NCBI GenBank assembly: GCA_963729075.1
Contig: CAVSMU010000001.1
Coordinates: forward strand, 1-64,000
Direction of reading: 5' to 3'
Length of the DNA stretch: 64,000 nucleotides
DNA from: WHSW01 sp963729075
GTDB lineage: Bacteria > Actinomycetota > Thermoleophilia > Solirubrobacterales > 70-9
Made by a program: the position numbers and the translations under genes
Notes under the pieces: model-generated
What the model was told of the DNA's origin: nothing
The model's input: the letters and a program-made list of their open reading frames with translations, nothing else
The model's database searches: none
Shown here: one piece after another, positions 54,666-64,000 of the stretch
How the letters are laid out: each line of letters starts with the position of its first letter
Numbering within the stretch: the first letter of the stretch is position 1

Positions 54666-55116
54666 GTGATCAGCAAATCCTTCGTCCTGATCGCCGTCGT
54701 GCTCACGATCCCGCTCACGCTCGCCGCGTGCGGGGGCGACGACGACGACGAGACCACGGCGGCCAGCGACACGACGACCACCGAGGAGACGACCACCGAG
54801 GACACGACCAGCGCCGAGGCCACGGGCGGGGGCGGAGGCGGGTGAGACGGTCGACATCTCCGAGGTGGAGTTCGCGATCGAGCCGAAGGAAGTGACGACG
54901 AAGGCCGGCGAGGTGACCTTCGCGATCGCCAACGACGGCTCGGCCCCGCACAACCTCGAGGTGGAGGGCAACGGGATCGAGGAGGTCTCCGAGACGATCG
55001 ACGGCGGCCAGAAGACCGACCTGACGGTCAATCTGGAGCCCGGCGAGTACGAGATGTACTGCGCGATCCCCGGCCACCGCGAGCAGGGGATGGAGGGCAC
55101 GGTCACGGTCCAGTAG
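54666..55116 (+). CDS. Cupredoxin-like lipoprotein (apparent +1 frameshift near 54841)
   Basis: About 149 residues after repair. A GTG at 54666 with AGGAGG upstream opens a lipoprotein signal (LIAVVLTIPLTLAAC), then an acidic Thr/Glu-rich linker. The frame ends early in a run of Gly codons near 54841. Dropping one G joins it to GETVDISEVEFAIEPKEVT and a cupredoxin-like beta domain with SAPHNLEVEG, MYCAIPGHREQGM (Cys, His, Met) and TVTV. These four residues (His, Cys, His, Met) form a type I copper site. It is probably a blue-copper electron carrier at the outer face of the membrane. Confidence 0.82.
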
Positions 55117-55176
55117 CGCTTCGGAACGCCGGGCGCTGAGGCGGGCGGCGATCCGTTGAAGGTGGCTCGGGTGCCG

Positions 55177-56646
55177 TCAGGCGATTGAGGCGGGCGGCAC
55201 CCAGCCGCCGAACGCGCGCTCGAGCTCGAGCGCGACCGCGACCGACAGGTGGTCGCGCCCACTGCCGGCGACGACCTGGACCCCGAGGGGCAGCCCGCGC
55301 GAGTCGAGCCCGAGCGGAACCTCGGTCGCGGGGAGCCCCAGCAGGTTGAAGGCCGCCATGGGGCCGAGGATCCACGGCCTGCCGATCGTCCCGCCGTGTC
55401 TCGGCGCGACGCGCGCGAACGGCGGATGCAGCAGGACGCCGTCGCCGATCGCCTCGGCGACCTCGGCCTCGAGCGCCTCGGTCGCCGCCGCGGCCCGGCG
55501 CTCCATCCGCTCCGGCATGTGCCTGGATGCCCGCTCGGCGAGATGCGAGATCACCAGGGCCGAGGTGTGCACGGAGCGGCGCCGCAGCCCGTCGGTGAGC
55601 AGGCGGCGCAGCGGTGGGAAGCGATAGCCCTCGTCCTCCAGCAGCTCGGTCAGGCTCCCGGCCTGACGCACCGCCTCGAGGTAGGGCTGGATCGCGCCGC
55701 GCAGGCAGCGAAGCGACACACGGCGCACGTGGGCGCCGCGTTCGGCCAGCGCGCGGGCGGCCCGGATGCGCGCGTTGCGCAGGTCGGCGGTCACCGGCCA
55801 GACCGTGGCCTCGTCTGAGATCGTCACCCGCAGGCCCTCGATCGAGACGTCGGCCGGGTCCCCGAGGTCGAGGTCGGCGACCGTGGGGTCGACGCCGTCG
55901 GGGCCCGCGAGCGCTACGACCACCGGCCACAGGTCCTCGGCGCGCCGCGCCAGCGGGCCGATCCCCAGCAGCCGCGACCCGATCTCGCCCTTCGGCGCCG
56001 GGAAGTGGCCGGTGTGGGGCACCAGGCTCCCGGTCGGCTTGTGGCCGAAGACGCCGTTGAAGAAAGCGGGAATGCGGATCGAGCCGCCGAAGTCGGTACC
56101 GATTCCGAACGGCGCGAAACCCGACCCGATCGCGGCGCCCTCGCCGCCGGAGGAACCGCCCGCGGTGCGGCGGCGATCGTAGGCGTTGTTGGTGCGCCCG
56201 TAGACGCGGTTGGTGGACTCGATCCAGAGCGTGAGCTCGGAGAGGTTGGTGACCCCGAGCGGGATCGCGCCGGCGTCTACCAGGCGCTGCACGGCGGTCG
56301 AGTTCGCCGGCGCGTGCCACTCCCTGCGGTGATGCAGGCCGGCGGAGTGCGGCAGCCCGGCGACGGCGAACGACTCCTTGATCGTGCACGGCACGCCGAG
56401 CAGCGGGGGCAGCTCGGCCGGATCGCCGGTAGCGGCGACGCGAGCGTCGGCCGCGTCGGCCTCGGCGCGGGCTTCGCTGAACCGTGTCGCGACCACCGCA
56501 TTCACGCGCTCGTTGCCGCGCTCGATCGCATCGATGTGCGCCTCGACGACCTCCCGGGCGCTGACCTGTCCCGCCGCGATCGCGGCGGCGAGGTCGGTCG
56601 CCGAACGCTCGGTGAGCGGGAGGGCGGGGGCCGCGATGGTCGTCAT
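55177..56646 (-). CDS. Amidase-signature family amidase
   Basis: 489 residues from the ATG at 56646. The Ser-cisSer-Lys triad fits K in GVPCTIKESF, the cis-Ser in GGSSGGEGAAIGSGF and the nucleophile Ser in GTDFGGSIRIP. The following FFNGVFGHKPT is standard. It hydrolyses carboxylic amides; the substrate range cannot be read. The amidase family overlaps in role with GatA, but GatB/GatC are not nearby, so a catabolic amidase is more likely. Confidence 0.88.
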   Translation of the reverse strand: MTTIAAPALPLTERSATDLAAAIAAGQVSAREVVEAHIDAIERGNERVNAVVATRFSEARAEADAADARVAATGDPAELPPLLGVPCTIKESFAVAGLPHSAGLHHRREWHAPANSTAVQRLVDAGAIPLGVTNLSELTLWIESTNRVYGRTNNAYDRRRTAGGSSGGEGAAIGSGFAPFGIGTDFGGSIRIPAFFNGVFGHKPTGSLVPHTGHFPAPKGEIGSRLLGIGPLARRAEDLWPVVVALAGPDGVDPTVADLDLGDPADVSIEGLRVTISDEATVWPVTADLRNARIRAARALAERGAHVRRVSLRCLRGAIQPYLEAVRQAGSLTELLEDEGYRFPPLRRLLTDGLRRRSVHTSALVISHLAERASRHMPERMERRAAAATEALEAEVAEAIGDGVLLHPPFARVAPRHGGTIGRPWILGPMAAFNLLGLPATEVPLGLDSRGLPLGVQVVAGSGRDHLSVAVALELERAFGGWVPPASIA

Positions 56647-56730
56647 CGGCGCCAGCCTAGTCACCGCGCCCCGCCGAGCGGCGCACCGTGGGTCGCACCG
56701 GATCGGGCACCACCGCGTAGCCTGCGGCGG

Positions 56731-58383
56731 GTGAGTCCGACCGCCGCCGAGCTGCTCGTCCGCTGTTTGGAGGCGGAGGGGGTCCAGTACGTGTTCGGGA
56801 TCCCGGGCGAGGAAACGCTCGACCTCAACGCCGCGCTCGAGGACAGCCCGGTGCGCTTCGTGCCGGTGCGCCACGAGCAGGGCGGCGGCTTGATCGCCGA
56901 CGTGTACGGACGCCTCACGGGCCGCGCCGGCGTGTGCCTGGGCACGCTCGGGCCGGGGGCCACGAACCTGGTCACCGCGGTGGCCGACGCCTACCTCGAC
57001 CGGGCGCCGCTGGTCGCGCTCACCGGGCAGGCCGAGCTCGAGCGCCAGCACAAGGAGTCGCATCAGTACATCGACGTGATCAACCTCATGGATCCGATCA
57101 CGAAGTGGAACGCGCGCCTCTCCGATCCCGGGATCACCGCCGAGGCGGTGCGCAAGGCGTTCAAGGTCGCCGAGCAGGAGAAGCCGGGGGCGACCCACCT
57201 CGAGCTGCCCGAGGACGTGATGGCGGCGGAGGTGCCCGCCGACGCGCCCAGGGAGCCGCTCACGCGCTCACCGTCGACCACGGTCGAGCCGCCCGCCCGT
57301 CTGATGCTCGAGGCTGCGTCGCTGATCAACTCCGCCGAGCGCCCGATCGTCCTCGCCGGCAATGGCGTGGTTCGTGCGCGCGCCGCGCCGGCGCTGCGCG
57401 AGTTCTCGCGCGCGACCGGGATCCCGGTCGCGGAGACGTTCATGGCCAAGGGCCTGATGGACGCCGACTCCGAGCACGCGCTGGGCGCCGTCGGCCTGCA
57501 GGCCGGCGACTTCGACATGGCCGGCTTCGACGAGGCGGACCTCGTGATCACGGTCGGCTACGACCTGGTCGAGCACTCGCCGGCGCTCTGGAACCCGAAT
57601 CGCGATCGGCGCATCGTCTGCATCGACTCCGTGCCGGCGGAGACGGACGAGAACTTCATACCGGCGGTCGAGCTGGTCGGCGACCCATACGCGACGCTGT
57701 CGCGGCTCGCCGAGGAATGCCGTCAGACGACGCTCTCGGGCGCCGGCTCGCGGCTGCGCGAGGCGGTCATCGGCCGGCTCGAGGTCGCGGGCACCGATGA
57801 CGCGTTTCCGATCCGCCCGCCCCGCGCCCTGCTCGAGATCCGCAAGCTGCTCGGGCGCGACGACATCCTCGTCTCCGACGTCGGACTGCACAAGCTCTGG
57901 ATCGGGCGCCTCTGGCCGGCGCACGAGCCGAACACGGTGCTGATCGCGAACGGGCTCGCGGGCATGGGGTTCGCCGTCCCGGCGGCGATCGCGGCGAAGC
58001 TGGTGCGCCCGGACCGCAAGGTCGTGGCGGTGTCCGGCGACGGCGGCTTCCTGATGAACGCGCAGGAGCTCGAGACCGCGAAGCGGCTCGGAACGGCGTT
58101 TGTGAACGTGGTCTGGGAGGACGGCCAGTACGGCTCCATCGTCTGGAAGCAGGACAAGCGCTTCGGGCGCCACTTCGGCACCGACTTCACCAACCCCGAC
58201 TTCGTCCGCTTCGCCGAGTCGTTCGGCCTCCCGGCGTGGCGCTGCGAGTCGGTCGAGGACTACGCCCGCCGGCTCGCCCAGGCGCTCGAGCTGGACCAGC
58301 CGTCGCTGATCGCCGTCCCGATCGACTACTCGCCGGAGATCGCGATCGCCGCGGAGCTGGGAGCCGAGACCGTTCGCATCTAG
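56731..58383 (+). CDS. Thiamine-diphosphate enzyme, acetolactate synthase large-subunit-like
   Basis: 550 residues from a GTG at 56731. The ThDP N-terminal site has the Glu in FGIPGEETLDL near 27, the central domain begins near 195, and the C-terminal ThDP-binding motif is VSGDGGFLMNAQELETA...VNVVWEDG (G-D-G ~ 25 residues ~ N). The IPGEE and the following HEQGGGLIADVYGRLTGR favour the AlsS-type (catabolic, FAD-independent) branch. No regulatory small subunit lies beside it. It forms acetolactate from pyruvate if so; other ThDP decarboxylases are possible. Confidence 0.82.
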   Translation: MSPTAAELLVRCLEAEGVQYVFGIPGEETLDLNAALEDSPVRFVPVRHEQGGGLIADVYGRLTGRAGVCLGTLGPGATNLVTAVADAYLDRAPLVALTGQAELERQHKESHQYIDVINLMDPITKWNARLSDPGITAEAVRKAFKVAEQEKPGATHLELPEDVMAAEVPADAPREPLTRSPSTTVEPPARLMLEAASLINSAERPIVLAGNGVVRARAAPALREFSRATGIPVAETFMAKGLMDADSEHALGAVGLQAGDFDMAGFDEADLVITVGYDLVEHSPALWNPNRDRRIVCIDSVPAETDENFIPAVELVGDPYATLSRLAEECRQTTLSGAGSRLREAVIGRLEVAGTDDAFPIRPPRALLEIRKLLGRDDILVSDVGLHKLWIGRLWPAHEPNTVLIANGLAGMGFAVPAAIAAKLVRPDRKVVAVSGDGGFLMNAQELETAKRLGTAFVNVVWEDGQYGSIVWKQDKRFGRHFGTDFTNPDFVRFAESFGLPAWRCESVEDYARRLAQALELDQPSLIAVPIDYSPEIAIAAELGAETVRI

Positions 58384-58416
58384 CCCGGGCCTCGCCCGGC
58401 CGCGAGCCCCACCTCA

Positions 58417-58526
58417 CCGAACGTCCCGGAGTGATCGCTATGGGAGTCCCTCCGGGACGCTCGGCGCGAGGCACCTCACCGAACGTCCCGGAGTGGCTGC
58501 CATGGGAGTCCCTCCGGGACGCTCGG
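58417..58526. repeat. Intergenic palindrome family 1, copies 3 and 4 (62-bp tandem)
   Basis: CCGAACGTCCCGGA (58417-58430) with TCCGGGACGCTCGG (58451-58464), and the same pair at 58479-58492 and 58513-58526, a 62-bp tandem duplication. Both are close to the copies at 40223 and 44159. They lie between the acetolactate-synthase-like gene and the acyl-CoA ligase gene and may act as terminators. Confidence 0.85.
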
Positions 58527-58580
58527 CGGGAGGGCGCCGCGCGCATTTAGACTCGGCAACGCGACAGAGAGGAGACGACG

Positions 58581-60099
58581 ATGAATCTGGCCGAGAACCT
58601 GACCAATTCCGCGGCGGCGCGGCCCGACGCGGTCGCGATGAAGCTCGACGACGTCGAGCTCACCTACCAACAGCTCGACTGCGCGGCGTCGCGGATCGCG
58701 AACCTGCTGCGGAGCAAGGGGATCGAGCCCGGCGACCGGGTCGGGATCATGCTCCCGAACGTCCCGTACTTCGCCGCCTGCTACTACGGCGTCCTGCGGG
58801 CCGGGGCGGTGGTCGTGCCGATGAACGTGCTGCTCAAGAAGCGCGAGGTCGAGTACTACCTCAGCGACTCCGGGCGCCAAGCTGCTGTTCGCCTGGTTCG
58901 ACTTCGCCGAGGCGGCGGAGACCGGCGCGCAGGAGGCGGGCGCCGAGCTGATCCTCGTCAAGCCGGGCGAGTTCGAGCAGCTCGTGGCCGAGCACGACGA
59001 CTCGTTCGACAGCGTCGACCGCGACGAGGACGACACCGCGGTGATCCTCTACACCTCGGGCACCACGGGGACGCCGAAGGGCGCCGAGCTCACGCACGCG
59101 AACCTGTCTCGCAACGTCGAGGTGTTCTCGAACTTCACGGACATCGGCGAGGACTCCGTCGTGCTCGGAGCTCTGCCGCTGTTCCACTCGTTCGGGCAGA
59201 CCTGCGGGCTCAACGCCGCGGTTCGCGCGGGCGCCTGCCTGACCCTGATCCCGCGGTTCGACCCCGGCAAGGCGCTGGCGATCATCGACCGCGACCGCGT
59301 CAACGTGTTCGAGGGCGTCCCGACCATGTACGCGGCGATGCTCAACCACCCCGAGCGCGACCAGTTCGACACCTCGTGCCTGCAGCTCTGCGCCTCGGGC
59401 GGGTCGGCGATGCCGGTCGAGGTGATGAAGGAGTTCGAGGACGCCTTCGACGCGAAGATCCTCGAGGGGTACGGGCTCTCGGAGACCTCTCCTGTGGCGT
59501 CGTTCAACCATCCCGACCGCGAGCGCAAGCCGGGCTCGATCGGGACCCCGATCGAGGGGGTCGAGATGAAGGTCGTCGATGACGACGGCAACGAGGTCGC
59601 TCAGGGCGACCCGGGCGAGATCGTGATCCGGGGCCACAACGTGATGAAGGGCTACTGGAACCGCGCCGACGCGACCGCGGAGTCGATCTCCGACGACGGC
59701 TGGTTCCGGACCGGCGACATGGCGACGATGGACGAGGACGGCTACTTCTTCATCGTCGACCGCAAGAAGGACCTGATCATCCGCGGCGGCTACAACGTCT
59801 ACCCGCGGGAGATCGAGGAGGTCATCTACGAGCATCCGGCGGTCCGCGAGGCGGCTGTCGTCGGTGTTCCCCACGACGACCTCGGCGAGGAGGTCGGCGC
59901 GGCGATCGCGCTGAAGGAGGACTGCCCCCCGTGCTCGGAGGACGATATCCGCGAGCACTGCAAGGAGCAGGTGGCCGCCTACAAGTACCCCCGCAAGGTG
60001 TGGTTCGTCGACGAGCTGCCCAAGGGCCCCACGGGCAAGATCCTCAAGCGCGAGATCGAGGTTCCTGCCGAGGTCGGCCGGCAGTCGGCCGGTGGCTGA
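58581..60099 (+). CDS. Long-chain-type acyl-CoA synthetase (apparent +1 frameshift near 58873)
   Basis: About 505 residues after repair. The first part (MNLAENLTNSAAARPDAVAM ... LKKREVEYYLSDSG) ends in a frameshift near 58873. Removing one G joins AKLLFAWFDFAEAAETGAQE and the AMP-binding P-loop YTSGTTGTPKGAEL, then GYGLSETSPV and the hinge DRKKDLIIRGGYNVYPREIE with the C-terminal lysine in PTGKILKRE. It activates an acid as acyl-AMP then acyl-CoA; chain length is not determinable. The M24 peptidase gene starts inside its last codons. Confidence 0.88.
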
Positions 60100-61234
60100 C
60101 GACCTCCTGATCTACGGCGACACCGAACGCAACGCGGCTCTGCGCCACGAGCTCCCGCTTGCGATCGGCGACCCGCTGCTGTTCGGGATCGTCGACGGGC
60201 GCCGCCACGTGATGACCAGCATCCTCGAGCGTGACCGAATCGCCGCGGTCGCTCCCGACGTCGAGCTTCACGAGCTGGACGAGCTCGGATTCGGCGAGTT
60301 GCGGGAGAGCGGCATCTCGGTGAGCGAGCTCGAGCTCGAGCTCGCCAGCCGCGCCGCCGCGCGGATGGGGGTCGCCGAGGCGATCGTCGACCCCGAGTTC
60401 CCCGTGCTGGTGGCCGATCGGCTGCGCGCCGACGGGATCGCGCTCACGGCGGACGCAGAGGCGTTCGAGTCTCGGCGGCGGGTGAAGTCGGCGGCCGAGC
60501 TCGAGGGGATCCGCCGCGCCCAGGAGGCCGCGCAGGCCGGGATGGCCGCGGCGGCACGCCTCTTGCGGCGCGCCGTCCCCGACGACGGGGAAACGCTCAC
60601 CGTCGACGGCGAGGCGCTGACCGCCGAGGCCGTGCGCGCGACCCTGCGCGCGGCATGCTCCGAGCGCGGCGCTCCGGCCCCGCCGGACGTGATCGTCGCC
60701 TCCGTCCGTCAGGGCTTCGGCCACGAGGCGGGCTCGGGCCCGCTGCCCGCCGGGCTCCCGATCCAGGTCGACCTCTGGCCCCGCGACGAGCGCTCCGGGT
60801 GCTGGGCGGACATGACGAGGACGTTCGTCGTCGGCGAGGTTCCCGAGGCGGTGCGCGCGCAGGAGGCGCTGGTGCGGGACGCGCTCGAGCGCGCGCGGAA
60901 CGCGACCCGGCCAGGAGTCACCGGGCGCGAGCTGCATGCGCTCGCCTGCGAAGTGTTCGAGGCCGCGGGCCATCGCACCCAGCGAACCGGGCCGGGCGAC
61001 GATCCGGGCGAGGGATTTCAGTTCTCCCTCGGCCACGGGGTCGGCCTTCAGGTCCACGAGGCGCCGAGCCTGGGCCAGCTGGGCCACGAGCCGCTGGTCG
61101 CGGGCGACGTGATCGCGGTCGAGCCGGGGCTCTGGGACCGCGAGCTCGGCGGCGTTCGCTTCGAGGACCTGCTGCTGGTCACCGACGGCGGCTGCGAGAC
61201 GCTCACCGACTACCCCTACGACCTGGCCCCCTGA
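60092..61234 (+). CDS. M24 metallopeptidase (Xaa-Pro peptidase-like)
   Basis: 380 residues from a GTG at 60092, 8 bp inside the preceding gene. The C-terminal pita-bread domain keeps the five metal ligands: Asp in IQVDLWPRD, Asp in CWADMTRTF, His in SLGHGVGLQVHE, Glu in IAVEPGLWD and Glu in VRFEDLLLV. The N-terminal domain (about 1-140) is the creatinase-like lid. It could be an aminopeptidase or a proline dipeptidase. Operon partnership with the ligase is likely. Confidence 0.87.
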   Translation: MADDLLIYGDTERNAALRHELPLAIGDPLLFGIVDGRRHVMTSILERDRIAAVAPDVELHELDELGFGELRESGISVSELELELASRAAARMGVAEAIVDPEFPVLVADRLRADGIALTADAEAFESRRRVKSAAELEGIRRAQEAAQAGMAAAARLLRRAVPDDGETLTVDGEALTAEAVRATLRAACSERGAPAPPDVIVASVRQGFGHEAGSGPLPAGLPIQVDLWPRDERSGCWADMTRTFVVGEVPEAVRAQEALVRDALERARNATRPGVTGRELHALACEVFEAAGHRTQRTGPGDDPGEGFQFSLGHGVGLQVHEAPSLGQLGHEPLVAGDVIAVEPGLWDRELGGVRFEDLLLVTDGGCETLTDYPYDLAP

Positions 61235-61298
61235 GTCGCCCTCGTGCCGCCAGGCACAAACGCAACCTCGATCGCCGACCGGTGTTCCGACGATCGTG

Positions 61299-62396
61299 AT
61301 GGGTCTATGCCGGGGGGCAAAAGCAGTCGTATCCATGCTCGCGCTCGCGCTCACGCTCGCCGTGGGCGTCGCGGCCAACGCGCAGGCGGCGCCGCGCACG
61401 TTCTATGGCGTGGTGCCGCAGACACCGCTCGTCGGCGGTGACTTCAAGCGCATGGGCGAGGGCGGGGTGGGCACCCTGCGCTCGATGCTGAGCTGGGCGT
61501 CGGTCGATCCGACCAAGGCGCCCGACGACTACGACTGGTCGGCGTTCGACGCGATCGTCGGCGAAGCGGCGCGCAACGGCGTCACCGTGCTGCCGTTCGT
61601 GTACGGCAGCCCGGAGTGGGTCGCGAAGGGCCTCGAGCGCCGCAGCTGCACCGGCGCGCGCTGCGCGACCTTCGCCCCGCGCACGTCGGCGGCGCTCGAC
61701 GCCTGGGGCCAGTTCGTGGGCGACGCCGTCGAGCGCTACGGGCGCGGCGGCGAGTTCTGGGCCGAGAATCCGCGGGTGCCGAAGAAGCCGATCCGCGCCT
61801 GGCAGATCTGGAACGAGCAGAACTCGAAGAGCTTTTACGCGCCCAAGCCGTCGACCAAGGCCTACGCGAAGCTGCTCGAGTCGGCCTCGCGGGCGATCCG
61901 CTCCGCGGACCGCCGCGCCGATGTGGTGCTCGGCGGGATGGCCGAGCTCGCGGGGTCGAAGAAGGCGGTGCCGGGACCCGAGTACCTCGACAAGTTCTAT
62001 CGCCGCTCCGGCGTCGAGCGCGACTTCGACGGCATCGCGGTGCACCCCTACGGGGCGCAGGTGAGCGCAGTCGAGGAGCAGACGGAGCGCTTCGACGAAA
62101 TCACGCGCGAGGCCGGCGACCAGGGCGCGAGCCTCTGGATCACCGAGGTCGGCTGGGGCTCGGCGAGCGGGGGCAATCCGCTCAACGCCGGCCAGCAGGG
62201 CCAGGCGAAGCGGCTGACGCAGGCCTACCGCTACTTCGAGCGTCAGCGCAACCGGATGAAGATCAAGACGGTGACCTGGTTCAGCTGGCAGGACTCGGCG
62301 ACCTCGATCTGCGACTGGTGCGCGAGCTCGGGCCTGCTGACGACCGGAGCGAAGGCAAAGCCCGCTTACCGGGCGTTCAAGCGCGTCGCGCGCTAG
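61299..62396 (+). CDS. Secreted clan-A-like glycoside hydrolase
   Basis: 365 residues from the ATG at 61299 (a GTG lies at 61296). The signal segment MLALALTLAVGVAANAQA is followed by a TIM-barrel pattern with the acid/base Glu in RAWQIWNEQNSKSF and the nucleophile Glu in SLWITEVGWGSAS, separated by about 120 residues as in clan A. Two Cys pairs (SCTGARC, ICDWC) may form disulfides. It resembles GH5/GH39/GH53-like cell-surface glycosidases; the substrate is unknown. Confidence 0.78.
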   Translation: MGLCRGAKAVVSMLALALTLAVGVAANAQAAPRTFYGVVPQTPLVGGDFKRMGEGGVGTLRSMLSWASVDPTKAPDDYDWSAFDAIVGEAARNGVTVLPFVYGSPEWVAKGLERRSCTGARCATFAPRTSAALDAWGQFVGDAVERYGRGGEFWAENPRVPKKPIRAWQIWNEQNSKSFYAPKPSTKAYAKLLESASRAIRSADRRADVVLGGMAELAGSKKAVPGPEYLDKFYRRSGVERDFDGIAVHPYGAQVSAVEEQTERFDEITREAGDQGASLWITEVGWGSASGGNPLNAGQQGQAKRLTQAYRYFERQRNRMKIKTVTWFSWQDSATSICDWCASSGLLTTGAKAKPAYRAFKRVAR

Positions 62397-62525
62397 CGCG
62401 CTGAACCCGTATCGCGTCACCACGGCTCCGACGCAACTATCCGCAGTAGAGCGGGTTTAGGCTTGCGACGAACGGGCGCCGGAACGGGGGGCGCCAAGGT
62501 CTCGTTCAAGTCGGGAGGCGAAAAA

Positions 62526-64000
62526 ATGGTCAGCAACTCGTGGTGGATGTCCATGCGCGTGCGCGGGGCGCTGCTCGCGCTGGCGATCGGGGTGGGGGTG
62601 CTGGCGCTCTCGGCCCGCGCTGCGCCGGCAGCCTCGGTCGGTCACTCAGGCTGGTTCTGGGGCAATCCGCTGCCCCAGGGCAACACGCTCTCGGGGATCG
62701 ACTTCGCAGGCGCACGCGGCTACGCGGCGGGCGCCTTCGGCACGGTGCTGCGCACCGACGACGGGGGTGGGAGCTGGACCGGGATCAGCACCGGCATCAC
62801 CGCCGACCTCGTGCGAGTGCGGGCAATCGATGCGAACACGGTGGTCATCGGCGGCGGTTGCTCGCTCCGACGCTCCAACGACGGCGGGCAGAGCTTCGCT
62901 CGCCTGCCATGGACGGCCAGCGACGCCAACTGTCCCTCTCCGATCGCCTCGTTTCATTTCGTCGACGGCGCAGTCGGTTACCTGCTGACCCTTGATGGGA
63001 GCGTCTTCCGAACCACGGACGGCGGCCAGACGTTCTCGCGACAGACGTCGGTACCGGGGACGCCGAGCGCCGGTGGCCAACGAGTGCCGAGCGACATCTT
63101 CTTCACCAACGCGACGACCGGATTCGCGATCGCCCGCGGAGACGGCGGGCGGATCTTTCGCACCACCGACGGCGGCAACTCCTGGGTCGAGGTGGCGAGC
63201 ACCAATCAGCTGCTTTACGGGGTCACGTTCGCGACAGCGATGGACGGATTCGCGGTCGGCAACGGCAACAGGCTCCTACACACGATTGACGGCGGGGCGA
63301 CGTGGAGCCCAGAGCCGCTCGCGGGCGTTCCGGGCCCCCTCGGGCTGAGGTCGATCGACTGCGCCGACGCCACCACCTGCCTCATCGCCGAGGACAGCGG
63401 CGGCCGGCTGGTCAGGACCACCGACGCCGGCGCCACGGGCATCGCCGTGAGCCCCTCCTCGCAGAAGATCACCGCCGCGGCGTTCTCGTCTGCGGCCCGG
63501 GCGGTTGCCGTGGGCGCCGAAGGCGCGACCGTGGTCTCCGGCGACGGCGGACAGACCTGGTCACCGGTGGGCGCTCGAATCGCCGGCACGGCCTTCGGGC
63601 GACTGCGCGCCACGTCGGCAGCGCTCGCCAACTCCGGGGGCGCGAACGGAGTGCTCGCGCGCACCCTCGACGGGGGCGCGACCTGGACCACGGTCGGGGT
63701 GCCGACCACCGGCGCCGTCCTGGATGCGTCGTTTCCGAACCCGGACGTCGGCTTCGCAATCGACTCGGGCGCCGGAGCGTTCAAGACGGTCAACGGCGGG
63801 GCCAGCTGGCAGATCCTCGACCCCGGGGCCTCGACCGGTCTGGCGGGCGTGCTGGCCCTCGACCCGAGCACCGTGCTACTGATCGGGCCGCGCGGCGTCA
63901 GGCGCTCGACCGATGGCGGCGGTTCGTTCGAGTTCATCGCCGACAAGGACGTTCGGAACGTTCGACTGGTGAACGCCGAGCCTGCCGGCACGGCGGTGCT
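62526..64000 (+). CDS. Secreted Asp-box (YCF48-like) propeller protein, partial at window end
   Basis: Open to the end of the window: 491 codons with no stop. The ATG at 62526 starts a signal peptide (LLALAIGVGVLALSARAAPA). The mature part holds about ten repeats, including LRTDDGGGSW, RRSNDGGQSF, FRTTDGGQTF, FRTTDGGNSW, LHTIDGGATW, VVSGDGGQTW, ARTLDGGATW, FKTVNGGASW and RRSTDGGGSF. Each is a turn of a beta-propeller of the YCF48/sialidase-like type. The count implies more than one seven-bladed domain or a continuing tail to the right. Probably a secreted or surface-bound binding protein. Confidence 0.85.
   Translation, partial: MVSNSWWMSMRVRGALLALAIGVGVLALSARAAPAASVGHSGWFWGNPLPQGNTLSGIDFAGARGYAAGAFGTVLRTDDGGGSWTGISTGITADLVRVRAIDANTVVIGGGCSLRRSNDGGQSFARLPWTASDANCPSPIASFHFVDGAVGYLLTLDGSVFRTTDGGQTFSRQTSVPGTPSAGGQRVPSDIFFTNATTGFAIARGDGGRIFRTTDGGNSWVEVASTNQLLYGVTFATAMDGFAVGNGNRLLHTIDGGATWSPEPLAGVPGPLGLRSIDCADATTCLIAEDSGGRLVRTTDAGATGIAVSPSSQKITAAAFSSAARAVAVGAEGATVVSGDGGQTWSPVGARIAGTAFGRLRATSAALANSGGANGVLARTLDGGATWTTVGVPTTGAVLDASFPNPDVGFAIDSGAGAFKTVNGGASWQILDPGASTGLAGVLALDPSTVLLIGPRGVRRSTDGGGSFEFIADKDVRNVRLVNAEPAGTAV

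Overview
The window is very GC-rich, densely coded chromosomal DNA. It shows many GTG starts, GTGA/ATGA start-stop overlaps and F420-type (deazaflavin) oxidoreductases. A tandem pair of secreted proteins (24319-25621) carries the N-terminal 'ALFVALTGTSAYA' segment and the D-I-x-[ND]-G-E-V-K-type repeats that are very common in Thermoleophilia. I read the host as an actinobacterium close to Solirubrobacterales/Thermoleophilia. This is inference; no rRNA or tRNA is present.

Layout. 1-4100: a duplicated Asp-box propeller gene, a membrane-anchored peptidoglycan-binding protein and two small conserved genes. 4125-24245: a large catabolic locus around a GntR/FCD regulator (14609-15364). Its left arm, transcribed leftward, is an almost gapless operon: luciferase-like oxidoreductase, M29/NicX-like metalloenzyme, cupin, class II aldolase/decarboxylase, molybdenum-hydroxylase FeS and Mo subunits, 3-hydroxyacyl-CoA-dehydrogenase-like enzyme, metallo-beta-lactamase lactonase, SDR, VOC protein and Zn-alcohol dehydrogenase. 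Its right arm, transcribed rightward, is: amidohydrolase, BMP-type ABC importer (lipoprotein, double ATPase, two permeases), class V aminotransferase and the FAD subunit of the Mo-hydroxylase. By motif-level comparison with what I remember of Mesorhizobium vitamin B6 pathway I, four genes match specifically: pyridoxamine-pyruvate aminotransferase, pyridoxal 4-dehydrogenase, 4-pyridoxolactonase and 5-formyl-3-hydroxy-2-methylpyridine-4-carboxylate 5-dehydrogenase. A class II aldolase sits where the pathway needs a decarboxylase. I therefore read the locus as uptake and complete degradation of vitamin B6 vitamers, with the usual flavoprotein ring-cleaving step apparently replaced by a nicotinate-like module (Mo-hydroxylase plus NicX-like and luciferase-like enzymes).

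24319-44868 is mostly housekeeping and accessory genes: a small SARP-like regulator with 11-bp-spaced CGTTGG repeats nearby, a Ser/Thr kinase, peptidases, CorA, an AlkZ-like protein, an ECF41 sigma factor beside an epimerase, an antiporter and an exonuclease-family protein. At 45016-47426 a DEAD-box helicase and a zinc-ribbon protein share a conserved, covarying two-hairpin 5' leader, a candidate new cis-regulatory RNA. 47459-58383 holds two tandem Ku genes, type III glutamine synthetase, an ECF sigma/anti-sigma pair, a cupredoxin, an amidase and an acetolactate-synthase-like enzyme. 58581-64000 holds an acyl-CoA ligase, an M24 peptidase, a secreted clan-A-like glycosidase and a partial secreted Asp-box propeller.

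Two families of intergenic palindromic repeats occur (40.2/44.2/58.4 kb and 44.25/52.85 kb). At least seven otherwise intact genes are broken by eight single-base indels, mostly +1 in or beside short G/C runs. This looks more like consensus error than gene decay, so reconstructed spans are given for those genes.
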